NCBI GenBank assembly: GCA_028709505.1
Contig: JAQVWW010000024.1
Location: 1 to 9,350 of the forward strand
DNA length: 9,350 bases
Direction: 5' to 3'
Source of the DNA: Eubacteriales bacterium
GTDB lineage: Bacteria > Bacillota > Clostridia > Christensenellales > UMGS416
The notes below the pieces were generated by a model, which had not been told where the DNA came from, searched no databases, and saw only the letters and a program-made list of their open reading frames with translations. This document shows, one piece after another, positions 1-6,245 of the stretch. Every line of letters starts with the position of its first letter. Position 1 is the stretch's first letter. The translations under genes were made by a program, and so were the position numbers.

Positions 1-486
1 CTGGGCGGGATAGAACGCCGCCGCGCGGGTGCCCTCTATGCCGGCAAAGCCCGAAAGGGCCGCGCCGCCGGTGTCGCCGGACGTGGCCACCAGGATAAGG
101 GTTTCGGTGGTCACGCGCTGCTGGCGTTTGGCGGCGGCCAGCGCACGGGGCAAAAACTGTAGCGCCATGTCCTTAAAGGCCGCGGTGGGGCCATGCCACA
201 GCTCCATCACCCACGCGCCGGGGGCCACCGGCGTAACCGGCGCGCCAAAAGCGGCATAGGCCTGTGCGGCGCAGTCGGCCGCTTCGGGCAAGTCGTCAAA
301 AAAAAGCCCCAGAATACGCTGCGCCCGCCGGGTATAGTCCAGCGCACACAGACTGCAAAGCTGCTGGCGGGTAAGCCGGGGAATGCGCTCGGGCACCAGT
401 AGGCCGCCGTCCCGGGCCAGGCCGGCCAATACCGCCTGGGCGGAATTCTCCTCTGCGGCGCCCCCCCGGGTGCTGATATATCTCAT
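1..486 (-). CDS. thrC: Threonine synthase, N-terminal part (3' end beyond window)
   Basis: This PLP enzyme converts O-phosphohomoserine to threonine and phosphate, the last step of threonine synthesis in the cytoplasm. The 162 visible residues start MRYISTRGG, the usual opening of the long (about 500 residue) threonine synthase class, followed by AGLARDGGLLVPE. The PLP site is clear at residues 95-113, ELWHGPTAAFKDMALQFLP, with K105 as the Schiff-base lysine. The phosphate-binding loop ATSGDTGG lies at residues 134-141. The ATG at 484-486 is chosen because GGAGG (494-498) sits 7 bases upstream; a TTG at 488-490 opens another frame that lacks these motifs. The gene follows the recR terminator and has its own distant predicted promoter, so it is probably transcribed separately with a long leader. 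The frame stays open to the window edge. Identity is near certain from the motifs. Confidence 0.96.
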   Translation of the reverse strand, partial: MRYISTRGGAAEENSAQAVLAGLARDGGLLVPERIPRLTRQQLCSLCALDYTRRAQRILGLFFDDLPEAADCAAQAYAAFGAPVTPVAPGAWVMELWHGPTAAFKDMALQFLPRALAAAKRQQRVTTETLILVATSGDTGGAALSGFAGIEGTRAAAFYPAQ

Positions 487-585
487 GCAAGTTCCTCCAA
501 AATGATCAACGCGATGATGCTGACGCCGTCTTTATCGCTTTACGGCACAGCGCGCCGCATTGCAACCCCCCTGCGACCGCGTATA

Positions 586-683
586 GAAATCCCCCAGCCG
601 GCCCTATGCCGGCGCGGCCTATCGGCTGTGTATAGCGTGCTTCCAGCCGGCCTAGTGCCGGCGCGGCCTGTCGGCTGCGTATA
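586..683 (-). repeat. Two tandem 49-base repeats plus a decayed third start in the thrC leader
   Basis: Read on the minus strand, unit A (683-635) and unit B (634-586) both begin TATAC and have an exact 49-base period. Their first 41 bases match at 36 positions. A third TATACGC start at 585, again 49 bases on, resembles the unit only for about 16 bases. Each unit contains a GCCGGC / GCCGGC hairpin with a 5-base loop (ACTAG in A, ATAGG in B), flanked by AGCCG and CGGCT, which can also pair. The period is not a multiple of three, so coding is unlikely. Function is unknown: it may be a leader regulatory element or a short dispersed repeat family. Confidence 0.85.
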
Positions 684-708
684 CGCCCTCCCGGCATACT
701 ATCACGCG

Positions 709-741
709 GCCCGCCTGAAACCATCGCTTGCGCCGGCGGGC
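709..741 (-). other. Hairpin at the predicted 5' end of the thrC leader
   Basis: GCCCGCC (741-735 on the minus strand) pairs perfectly with GGCGGGC (715-709), with a 19-base loop. It would be the first structure in the transcript if initiation is near 742. It could protect the 5' end or take part in leader regulation; this is inference from sequence only. Confidence 0.4.
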
Positions 742-748
742 GAAGCTT

Positions 749-777
749 ATTATACCTTATTTTAAATGCCCTTGCTA
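749..777 (-). promoter_or_regulatory. Predicted thrC promoter
   Basis: A perfect -10 box TATAAT lies at 754-749 on the minus strand, in an AT-rich patch that stands out from the GC-rich surroundings. The hexamer 17 bases upstream, TAGCAA (777-772), is a poor -35. Predicted start is near 742, giving a leader of about 255 bases. No better candidate is seen nearer thrC, but the weak -35 leaves doubt. Confidence 0.55.
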
Positions 778-892
778 CGGAAATCCTTTCAGCGATGTAA
801 ATTATCACCGGTATTTTCCAAAAGGCCCTACCTTCTTCTTACCACCCCCGGGCGCCGGTCAAACAACCGCCGATATCATTTTGCCCCGGGCC

Positions 893-919
893 AAAAACGC
901 GGCCGAAAAGCCGGCCGCG
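893..919 (-). terminator. Rho-independent terminator after recR
   Basis: On the minus strand CGCGGCCG (919-912), a 6-base loop GCTTTT and CGGCCGCG (905-898) form a perfect 8-bp GC stem followed by TTTTT (897-893). It lies about 48 bases past the recR stop and should end the dnaX-ybaB-recR transcript before thrC. Confidence 0.88.
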
Positions 920-967
920 CCTGACGCGCAAATATCGGTACGCAACCTGCGCCCCGGCGGATGCGTG

Positions 968-1570
968 TTACATCTCCCGCCGGCCTTCCAGCGCCCGGGA
1001 CAGCGTCACGTCGTCGGCATACTCCAAGTCGGCCCCTACCTGCACGCCCTGGGCGATGCGGGTCACTTTGACGCCCAGCGGCTTTATCAGCCGGGCAATG
1101 TACATGGCGGTGGCCTCGCCTTCCAGGTCGGGGTTTGTGGCCAGAATAATCTCGCCTATGTCGTCATCCTGCAGACGCTTGAGCAATTCTTTGATGCGGA
1201 TATCGCCGGGCCCGCGGTTTTCATTGGGCGATATGGTGCCGTGCAGCACGTGATATTTGCCGCGAAACGCGCCGGAACGCTCCATGGCCGCCACGTCGCG
1301 CGGATCACGCACAACGCACAGCACGTCGCTTTCGCGCCGGGCGTCCCGGCAGATGCCGCATACGTCGTCGCCGGCGGTATAATCTCCGCATACCGGGCAG
1401 TAGCCGATATCCCACCGGGCCTTATAGATGGCCTCGGCCAGCTCGCGCACTTCGCCCTCGGGCCGCTGCAAAATATGGTACGCCAACCGCATGGCCGAAC
1501 GCTGCCCGATGCCCGGCAGCTTGGACAGCGCGTTGACCAGCCGGGAGAGCGGCTCCAGATAGCCGGCCAT
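968..1570 (-). CDS. recR: Recombination mediator protein RecR
   Basis: RecR works with RecO and RecF to load RecA on gapped single-stranded DNA during repair in the nucleoid. The 200-residue product has normal length and all family parts: helix-hairpin-helix KLPGIGQRSAMRLA (17-30), a four-cysteine zinc finger (C58, C61, C71, C74), a Toprim region (about 81-175) with ATNPDLEGEATAMYI at 144-158, and the C-terminal signature LEYADDVTLSRALEGRRE. The Toprim strand reads CVVRDPRDV, without the glutamate of some proteobacterial forms; from memory B. subtilis RecR also lacks it, so this is not decay. The ATG at 1568-1570 is one base after the ybaB stop and has no strong ribosome binding site of its own, which suggests translational coupling. 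It is the last gene before the terminator at 893-919. Confidence 0.97.
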   Translation of the reverse strand: MAGYLEPLSRLVNALSKLPGIGQRSAMRLAYHILQRPEGEVRELAEAIYKARWDIGYCPVCGDYTAGDDVCGICRDARRESDVLCVVRDPRDVAAMERSGAFRGKYHVLHGTISPNENRGPGDIRIKELLKRLQDDDIGEIILATNPDLEGEATAMYIARLIKPLGVKVTRIAQGVQVGADLEYADDVTLSRALEGRREM

Positions 1571-1571
1571 G

Positions 1572-1913
1572 TCAGAACATGCCCGGCATCTTCATGCCGC
1601 CGGTCAGCTTGGCCATTGAGCTTGCCGCTTGGGCGTCGGCCTTGGCCATGGCCTCGTTGGCCGCCGCCAAAATAAGATCCTGCAACATCTCCACGTCGTC
1701 GGGATCGGCGGCCTCGGGCTTAATTTCCACCGCTTTGAGCATCTTTTTGCCGGTGACCACCACGCGCACGGCGCCACCGCCGGCGGTGGCCTCGTATTCG
1801 GCGTCGTCCAGCGCCGCCTGGGCGGCCTCCATATCAGCCTGTAATTTCTGGGCCTGTTTCATCAGTTGCTGCATATTCGCTCCGCCGCCGCGGGGCATAA
1901 ATCCTTTTGCCAT
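1572..1913 (-). CDS. ebfC: YbaB/EbfC family nucleoid-associated protein
   Basis: Family members are small dimeric DNA-binding proteins associated with the nucleoid and nearly always encoded between dnaX and recR. The 113-residue product matches in length and layout: a Gly/Met-rich start containing MQQLMKQAQKLQADME (residues about 14-29, the hallmark N-terminal helix), the strand region TAGGGAVRVVVTGKKMLKAVEIKPE, and the helix PDDVEMLQDLILAAANEAMAKAD, ending in a Gly/Met tail (KLTGGMKMPGMF) common in the family. The ATG at 1911-1913 is supported by AAGGAGG (1924-1918), 4 bases upstream, in the 16-base gap after the dnaX stop. The stop overlaps the context of the recR start with one base between. 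The exact role beside DnaX and RecR is not settled in the family. Confidence 0.95.
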   Translation of the reverse strand: MAKGFMPRGGGANMQQLMKQAQKLQADMEAAQAALDDAEYEATAGGGAVRVVVTGKKMLKAVEIKPEAADPDDVEMLQDLILAAANEAMAKADAQAASSMAKLTGGMKMPGMF

Positions 1914-1929
1914 AGGTCCTCCTTGGGTG

Positions 1930-3687
1930 TCAGTTTTTAATGGTTATAATATCTGCAGGCAGTCGCTTGATGGACTCCTCCAGCATCTGCTGTTCCTCGG
2001 GCGAATACTGATAGATGCTGTATTCCACGCGGACGGGCTGCCCGGCGACCTGGGCCAGCGCCGTGGCGAGCACCTTGCCGCGGCGAGCCATCTGCAGCAT
2101 CTCGGCGGACATGCTCTGATCCTTGGGATACTGCACCGTCAGCACGCCGTCGGCCAGCGCGATGCCCTTGCCGTGCACCATATGGGCGGCCACGCTGTCC
2201 TTGCCCTGGCTGCACAAATGGTCGTACGTGCGCTTCCACAGCGCGTCGGCGTCCTTATTGGCGCCGGCGGGGGCGGCTTTGGGCGGGCCCGGCACGGCCT
2301 TTGCTGCCGGGAGAGTTTGCGCTGCCGGCATCGAAGCCGGTATCGGCCGCGAAGGGGGCGCTTGCGGCGGCGGGCCACCGGCCGGCGCCGCCCAGGGCGG
2401 TGCGTCGTCAAAGTCCGGCGGCGGGGCCTCCGGGGGTACGTATTCATCGGCGTCGTCCAGCGCCGCCGGCAACGGCTCGCCGTCCGCCTCCTCTACAGAG
2501 GAAGCCGCCACAGCCGCCGGCGAAGCCAAAGGGCGCTGCTGCAGCTGCGTCACCTGCTGCTCCAGCTGTTCCAGCCGCGTCAGCAGCCCTTCGGCGCCGC
2601 CGGCGGCGACGCGGCAGCTGCGGAAGATGGCCAGCTCCACCATGACGCGCGGGTTGTTCGTATAGCGCAGCGTACCGTCCAGCTGGCTTAGGATATCCAG
2701 CGCCTGCAGAATGCTGCCGGGCACGGCGGCTTTCGCGCTTGCAAGCAGTCGTTTCCACGTGGGCAAGTCGATGTTTTGCACCGGCGGCGCCTCGCCCGGC
2801 GACGTTTTGGCCACGTACAGGTCCCGCAGATGCCGGCACAAGTCTTGGGCAAACACCTGCAGGCTGCCGCCGTCGGCCAGAAAGCCCTCCAGCGCGCCCA
2901 CCGCCGCCGGCGCGTCGCCGGACAAAAGGCTGCCGGCCACGGTGAAATAGTATTCCCGGTTGGCGGTGCCCAGCATGGCGTATACCTGCGCGGCGGTGAT
3001 GGCTTGCCCGGGGCTAAGCGCCGCGCACTGATCCATCAGCGAGATGGCGTCGCGCATACCGCCCTCGGCGGCCACCGCCACAGCCGAGAGCGCCTCTTCG
3101 TCGATGGCGATACCCTCCTTTTGGGCGATACGCCGCAGGTTGTCGGTCAAGTCTTCCACCGATATGCGCCCGAACGAAAACCGCTGGCAGCGGGAAAGCA
3201 CGGTGGCCGGCAGCTTGTGCGGCTCGGTGGTGGCCAGTATGAACACCACGTGCTCGGGCGGCTCCTCCAGCGTTTTGAGCAGCGCGTTGAAGGCCTGCGG
3301 CGTCAGCATGTGCACCTCGTCGATGATATAGACGCGTTTCTTGCCCAATGCCGGCAGGTAGCGCACGTTCTCCAGCATATCGCGCACGTCGTCCACTTTG
3401 TTGTGCGAGGCGGCGTCGATTTCGGTGATGTCCACCGGGTTTTCGTCGCGGCAGGCCGGGCACTCGCCGCAGGGCTGGCCACGGGTTGGGCCGTGGCAGG
3501 TCAGCGCCCGGGCCAGTATTTTGGCCGCCGAAGTTTTGCCGGTGCCCCGGGGGCCGGAAAACAGGTAGGCATGGCCGGTTCGGCCGCTTTCCACCTGGTT
3601 TTTCAGCGCCCGCACGATATGGGACTGGCCCACCATCTCATCAAAGGTGGGCGGCCGGTATTTGCGATAGAGCGCCTGATAGGCCAT
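1930..3687 (-). CDS. dnaX: DNA polymerase III subunit gamma/tau
   Basis: DnaX is the ATPase of the clamp loader, which places the beta clamp on primed DNA at the replication fork; tau also links polymerases and helicase. The 585-residue product opens with QALYRKYRPPTFDEMVGQ. Walker A is GPRGTGKT (45-52), zinc cysteines are C64, C73, C76 and C79, Walker B with DE is VYIIDEVH (119-126), and the SRC motif has arginine R166. A helical region with LEQLEQQVTQLQQ leads into a Pro/Ala-rich linker (about 385-475), then a C-terminal domain (476-585). The ATG at 3685-3687 has GGAGG (3698-3694) 6 bases upstream. I see no slippery A-rich run like the one that makes gamma in E. coli. The gap to the beta-galactosidase is 67 bases with no good promoter. 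Confidence 0.97.
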   Translation of the reverse strand: MAYQALYRKYRPPTFDEMVGQSHIVRALKNQVESGRTGHAYLFSGPRGTGKTSAAKILARALTCHGPTRGQPCGECPACRDENPVDITEIDAASHNKVDDVRDMLENVRYLPALGKKRVYIIDEVHMLTPQAFNALLKTLEEPPEHVVFILATTEPHKLPATVLSRCQRFSFGRISVEDLTDNLRRIAQKEGIAIDEEALSAVAVAAEGGMRDAISLMDQCAALSPGQAITAAQVYAMLGTANREYYFTVAGSLLSGDAPAAVGALEGFLADGGSLQVFAQDLCRHLRDLYVAKTSPGEAPPVQNIDLPTWKRLLASAKAAVPGSILQALDILSQLDGTLRYTNNPRVMVELAIFRSCRVAAGGAEGLLTRLEQLEQQVTQLQQRPLASPAAVAASSVEEADGEPLPAALDDADEYVPPEAPPPDFDDAPPWAAPAGGPPPQAPPSRPIPASMPAAQTLPAAKAVPGPPKAAPAGANKDADALWKRTYDHLCSQGKDSVAAHMVHGKGIALADGVLTVQYPKDQSMSAEMLQMARRGKVLATALAQVAGQPVRVEYSIYQYSPEEQQMLEESIKRLPADIITIKN

Positions 3688-3713
3688 TTTGTTCCTCCGT
3701 TACGCGTTTAGAA

Positions 3714-3731
3714 GGGCAGCGGGTCCTGCCC
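3714..3731 (-). other. Short hairpin between the beta-galactosidase gene and dnaX
   Basis: On the minus strand GGGCAG, loop GACCCG and CTGCCC form a 6-bp stem, followed by TTCTAAA rather than a run of T. It may slow or partly end transcription from the beta-galactosidase, but it is a poor intrinsic terminator, so read-through into dnaX seems likely. Confidence 0.35.
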
Positions 3732-3754
3732 GCCTGCCCGAAATAGTCTTTGGT

Positions 3755-5797
3755 TCAAGTCGGGTTTTCCGCACCGCGCACAAATACCAGCGCCCCTCTG
3801 GGCGGCAGCACAACCGTGCCGGCGACGGCAACGCCGGTTTCCATGTCGGTACCGCCGTCGCCCACGTCCACCCGCGTCTCATAGGGCATGTAGTTCATAA
3901 CAAACACATATTCCTGCTGTCCATTTGTGCGGGCCGTGGCCGAAACGCCGCCGGGCAACCGGGGCAATACCGGCTTTACGCCGGCCTCGTCCATCAGATG
4001 CCGGGCAAAGTCCCGTTGGAAATCTTCGCCGAAGCGTGCGGCGATGTAATAGGCTTTCCCGTCGCCCGGGCTGTGGCAGGTCAGCGCCGGCTGCCCAGCG
4101 TAGAAATCCTGCTGATACGTGCCCAGCACCTGCGCGCCGCGGGCGTGAATAACCTCGGCAAAGTCGTGCAGCACGTATTCTTTATCCTGCCACAGCATCC
4201 GGTTGCTGTCCTGGGGCCGCAAGCCGTCCAGTTCCTCGCACCAGATGCCCAGCGTCTCTTTGAGCGGGCCGGGGAAGCCGCCCAAAAAGCACAGGTCGTG
4301 TTCGTCCACATAACCCGAATAATACGTGGTCACAAACGTTCCGCCGGCCTTGACAAAAGCCTCGACTCTTTGGGCAAAGCCCGGCCGCAGCAGGTACAGC
4401 ATCGGCGCTACAACGATTTTATAGCCATCCAGCGCCTTGGTCATGTCTATGACGTCCAGCGGCACGCCCTGGGCAAAGAAAGCCTCATAGTGGGCGCTCA
4501 CCGTCTCCACATATTTTTTCTCCCGCAGGAAACCGGCGCTGTCTTCCAGCGCCCAGCGGTTCTCCCAGTCGTAGAGGATCGCCACCTGCGCCGGCGTGGC
4601 GGCGCCCACGACGCCGTCCAGTTTTTGAAGCAGCTCGCCGGTCTGGGCCACCTCGCCGAATACGCGGGTGTCCGGCGTGCCCAGATGGTCGACGACGGCG
4701 CCGTGGAACTTCTCGGCGCTGCCCCGCGACTTACGCCACTGAAAATACTGCACCGTATCGGCCCCGTGGGCCACCGCCTGCAGCGAGTAGGTCTTGTGCC
4801 CGCCGGGGCGGCGCAGCTTCCCCACCGGCTGCCAGTTGGTGGCCGACGGCGAACTTTCCATCAGCATAAAAGGCTTCCCGTCCTTCAGGCACCGGGTCAA
4901 ATCGTGCTGCAGCGCGGCAAAGGCCGCCACGTGGATATCGTCCTCGTCGTTCATCCATTGGGGATAGCTGTCCCATGCGGCCACATCCAGAGCATCGGCC
5001 AGACGAAAATAGTTGATACCCGGGTATACGCCCATCATGTTGGTGACCAGCGGCACGTCCGGCGTGATGCTGCGCAGCGGCGCGCTCTCGGCGCGCATAA
5101 AGTCCAGCGTCTGCTCGGTGACGAAGCGCTTCCAGTCCAGCTTCAGGCCGTGCACGGCCGTTTCGCCGTGGGGCGCCGGGCTTTCGATCTGGGACCAATC
5201 GGTATACGTATGGCTCCAAAAGGCCGTCCACCAGGCCTGGTTGAGCTGGTCTAAGTCGTTGTGGTACCGCTCTTTAAGCCACGCGCGAAAGGCCTGCTGG
5301 CACAGCGGGCAGTGGCACTCGCCGCCGTATTCGTTGCTCAGATGCCATACGCCCAGCGCCGGGTGCCCGGCGTAGCGCCGCGCCAGCAGCGTGTTGATTT
5401 CCACCGCCTTGCGCCGGTAGACGGGGCTGGTGTAGCAATGGTTGTGCCGCGCGCCGTGCAGGATGCGCACGCGGTTCTCGTCCACGCGCAGCACCTCGGG
5501 GTATTTCTGGCTCATCCACGCCGGCCGGGCGCCGGTGGGCGTGGCCAGTACCGCCTTCATGCCGTTTTGCGCCATGCGCTGCAGAATGTCGTCCAGCCAC
5601 GTAAAGTCGTATTCGCCTTCGCGCGGCTCCAGCGCCGTCCACGAGAAGATGCCCACCGACAGCGTATTGCAGCCGGCCAGCTTAGCCAGGCGCATGTCCT
5701 CGTCCCAAACCTCGGGCGTGGCGCGCCACTGTTCGGGGCTATAGTCACCGCCGTGCAGCAGATGCGGAAAATCCTTGACGATGGGCGGATACTTCAT
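3755..5797 (-). CDS. GH42 family beta-galactosidase
   Basis: The enzyme should remove terminal beta-galactose from oligosaccharides by the retaining mechanism. The 680 residues lack a signal peptide, so it is cytoplasmic and depends on imported sugars. The catalytic barrel covers about 1-390: acid/base E156 in WHLSNEYGG, nucleophile E314 in MLMESSPSATNWQ, and the GH42 metal-site cysteines C121, C161, C163 and C166 (from CYTSP and ECHCPLC). A trimerisation domain (about 395-610) starts near AQVAILYDWENRWALE, and a short beta domain ends the protein. Length is normal for GH42. The ATG at 5795-5797 has AAGGAGG (5810-5804) 6 bases upstream. It has its own predicted promoter. No sugar transporter or regulator is adjacent, so the exact substrate cannot be told; dnaX follows 67 bases downstream. 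Confidence 0.95.
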   Translation of the reverse strand: MKYPPIVKDFPHLLHGGDYSPEQWRATPEVWDEDMRLAKLAGCNTLSVGIFSWTALEPREGEYDFTWLDDILQRMAQNGMKAVLATPTGARPAWMSQKYPEVLRVDENRVRILHGARHNHCYTSPVYRRKAVEINTLLARRYAGHPALGVWHLSNEYGGECHCPLCQQAFRAWLKERYHNDLDQLNQAWWTAFWSHTYTDWSQIESPAPHGETAVHGLKLDWKRFVTEQTLDFMRAESAPLRSITPDVPLVTNMMGVYPGINYFRLADALDVAAWDSYPQWMNDEDDIHVAAFAALQHDLTRCLKDGKPFMLMESSPSATNWQPVGKLRRPGGHKTYSLQAVAHGADTVQYFQWRKSRGSAEKFHGAVVDHLGTPDTRVFGEVAQTGELLQKLDGVVGAATPAQVAILYDWENRWALEDSAGFLREKKYVETVSAHYEAFFAQGVPLDVIDMTKALDGYKIVVAPMLYLLRPGFAQRVEAFVKAGGTFVTTYYSGYVDEHDLCFLGGFPGPLKETLGIWCEELDGLRPQDSNRMLWQDKEYVLHDFAEVIHARGAQVLGTYQQDFYAGQPALTCHSPGDGKAYYIAARFGEDFQRDFARHLMDEAGVKPVLPRLPGGVSATARTNGQQEYVFVMNYMPYETRVDVGDGGTDMETGVAVAGTVVLPPRGALVFVRGAENPT

Positions 5798-5812
5798 GGT
5801 TTTCCTCCTTGG

Positions 5813-5824
5813 GCGCTTCGGCGC
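5813..5824 (-). other. Small hairpin next to the beta-galactosidase ribosome binding site
   Basis: GCGC-CGAA-GCGC on the minus strand lies in the short leader, just upstream of AAGGAGG (5810-5804). It is a 4-bp stem and could affect translation slightly, but such a short GC palindrome can occur by chance in this DNA. Confidence 0.25.
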
Positions 5825-5838
5825 GCATGTTTGTATCT

Positions 5839-5847
5839 ATTTTAGCA
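5839..5847 (-). promoter_or_regulatory. Predicted extended -10 promoter of the beta-galactosidase gene
   Basis: The minus strand reads TG-C-TAAAAT (5847-5839), an extended -10 box, with initiation expected near 5832 and a leader of about 35 bases. No good -35 is visible at 17-18 bases (TTTTAT at best), which fits extended -10 promoters that are weak or need an activator. It lies about 50 bases past the terminator at 5895-5933. Confidence 0.55.
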
Positions 5848-5894
5848 TAAACCCCGCCGGGATAAAACCGGCAAAGGGCGGCGTCGGCCGCGCG

Positions 5895-5933
5895 AAAAAA
5901 GAAAAAAGGCCGTAAAGCCCGGCGTTACGCGCC
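5895..5933 (-). terminator. Strong intrinsic terminator with no gene directly before it
   Basis: On the minus strand GGC(g)CGTAA (5933-5925), a 9-base loop CGCCGGGCT and TTACGGCC (5915-5908) form an 8-bp stem with one bulged base, followed by TTTTTTCTTTTTT (5907-5895). It lies about 240 bases past the terminator of the UroD-like gene, so it is either a back-up terminator or the end of an unrecognised short transcript. Confidence 0.75.
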
Positions 5934-6171
5934 TGCTTTGCGGGCAAACTGCGCCGCGCTTTTGGCGCAGGCGGCGCCTGGGCAACCGGCTTTTTTCCCG
6001 CCGCCCCAAAGGGAGATACGCGCGTATCCGTCTTTTGGTTCCCGTGGCCAAAACCTTCCCGGCAATGGGCTTTGGAAAGGCACGCGCCGCCGCGGCGACG
6101 CCGGAGCGACCCTCTTAAAAAACCACACGCCGCCGGCCGCCCGTTCGCCATGCCCGCCCTTTCAAAGGGCC
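5934..6171. other. Gene-free, highly structured stretch between two terminators
   Basis: Open frames cross this stretch on both strands, but their products are Pro/Arg/Gly-rich, match no family I know, and lack ribosome binding sites. Visible structure includes a 7-bp hairpin CTGCGCC / GGCGCAG (5949-5970), TTTGC / GCAAA (5938-5949), and the palindrome GATACGCGCGTATC (6015-6028). I found no clear promoter. It may be spacer, a decayed gene, or a small RNA gene on the minus strand. Confidence 0.4.
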
Positions 6172-6173
6172 GG

Positions 6174-6209
6174 TAAAATACTGCGGGGCGGCCCATGGGC
6201 CGCCCCGCA
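6174..6209 (-). terminator. Terminator of the UroD-like gene: perfect 28-base palindrome
   Basis: Bases 6182-6209 are a perfect palindrome, TGCGGGGCGGCCC then AT then its complement, able to form a stem of about 12 bp. On the minus strand it is followed by TATTTTA (6180-6174). It starts 37 bases past the stop of the UroD-like gene. The T tract is short, but the stem is exceptionally stable. The opposite strand has no T tract, so the minus strand is the likely direction. Confidence 0.75.
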
Positions 6210-6245
6210 AGCGGATGGTTACAGGCAATGCCGCAACCACTCTCT

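Noticed and set aside
586..683. CRISPR-like array
   Set aside because: Only two units with no separate spacers, and no cas gene; the whole 49-base period is repeat.
506..808. Minus-strand 100-codon frame across the thrC leader, as a possible leader peptide
   Set aside because: It begins upstream of the predicted transcript start, has no ribosome binding site, is not Thr-rich, and the 49-base repeats shift its frame.
1290..1330. Loss of the Toprim glutamate in RecR (CVVRDPRDV)
   Set aside because: From memory other Firmicute RecR proteins also lack it; the rest of the protein is intact, so this is not a sign of a broken gene.
728..2691. Long plus-strand frames (728-1675 and 1579-2691) opposite recR, ybaB and dnaX
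   Set aside because: Shadows of three confidently identified genes; products are low-complexity and basic.
3688..3754. Signal recognition particle RNA upstream of dnaX, as in some Firmicutes
   Set aside because: The 67-base gap is too small, and nothing resembling the conserved SRP loop motif is visible.
3689..5254. Plus-strand open frame of 521 codons opposite the beta-galactosidase gene
   Set aside because: It is the antisense shadow of a GC-rich gene whose motifs are all on the minus strand; no ribosome binding site and no recognisable domain.
6211..6221. GCGGATGGTT also found near 9273-9282, as a possible shared operator
   Set aside because: A 10-base match between distant sites in GC-rich DNA; the left site is past a terminator and has no second arm.
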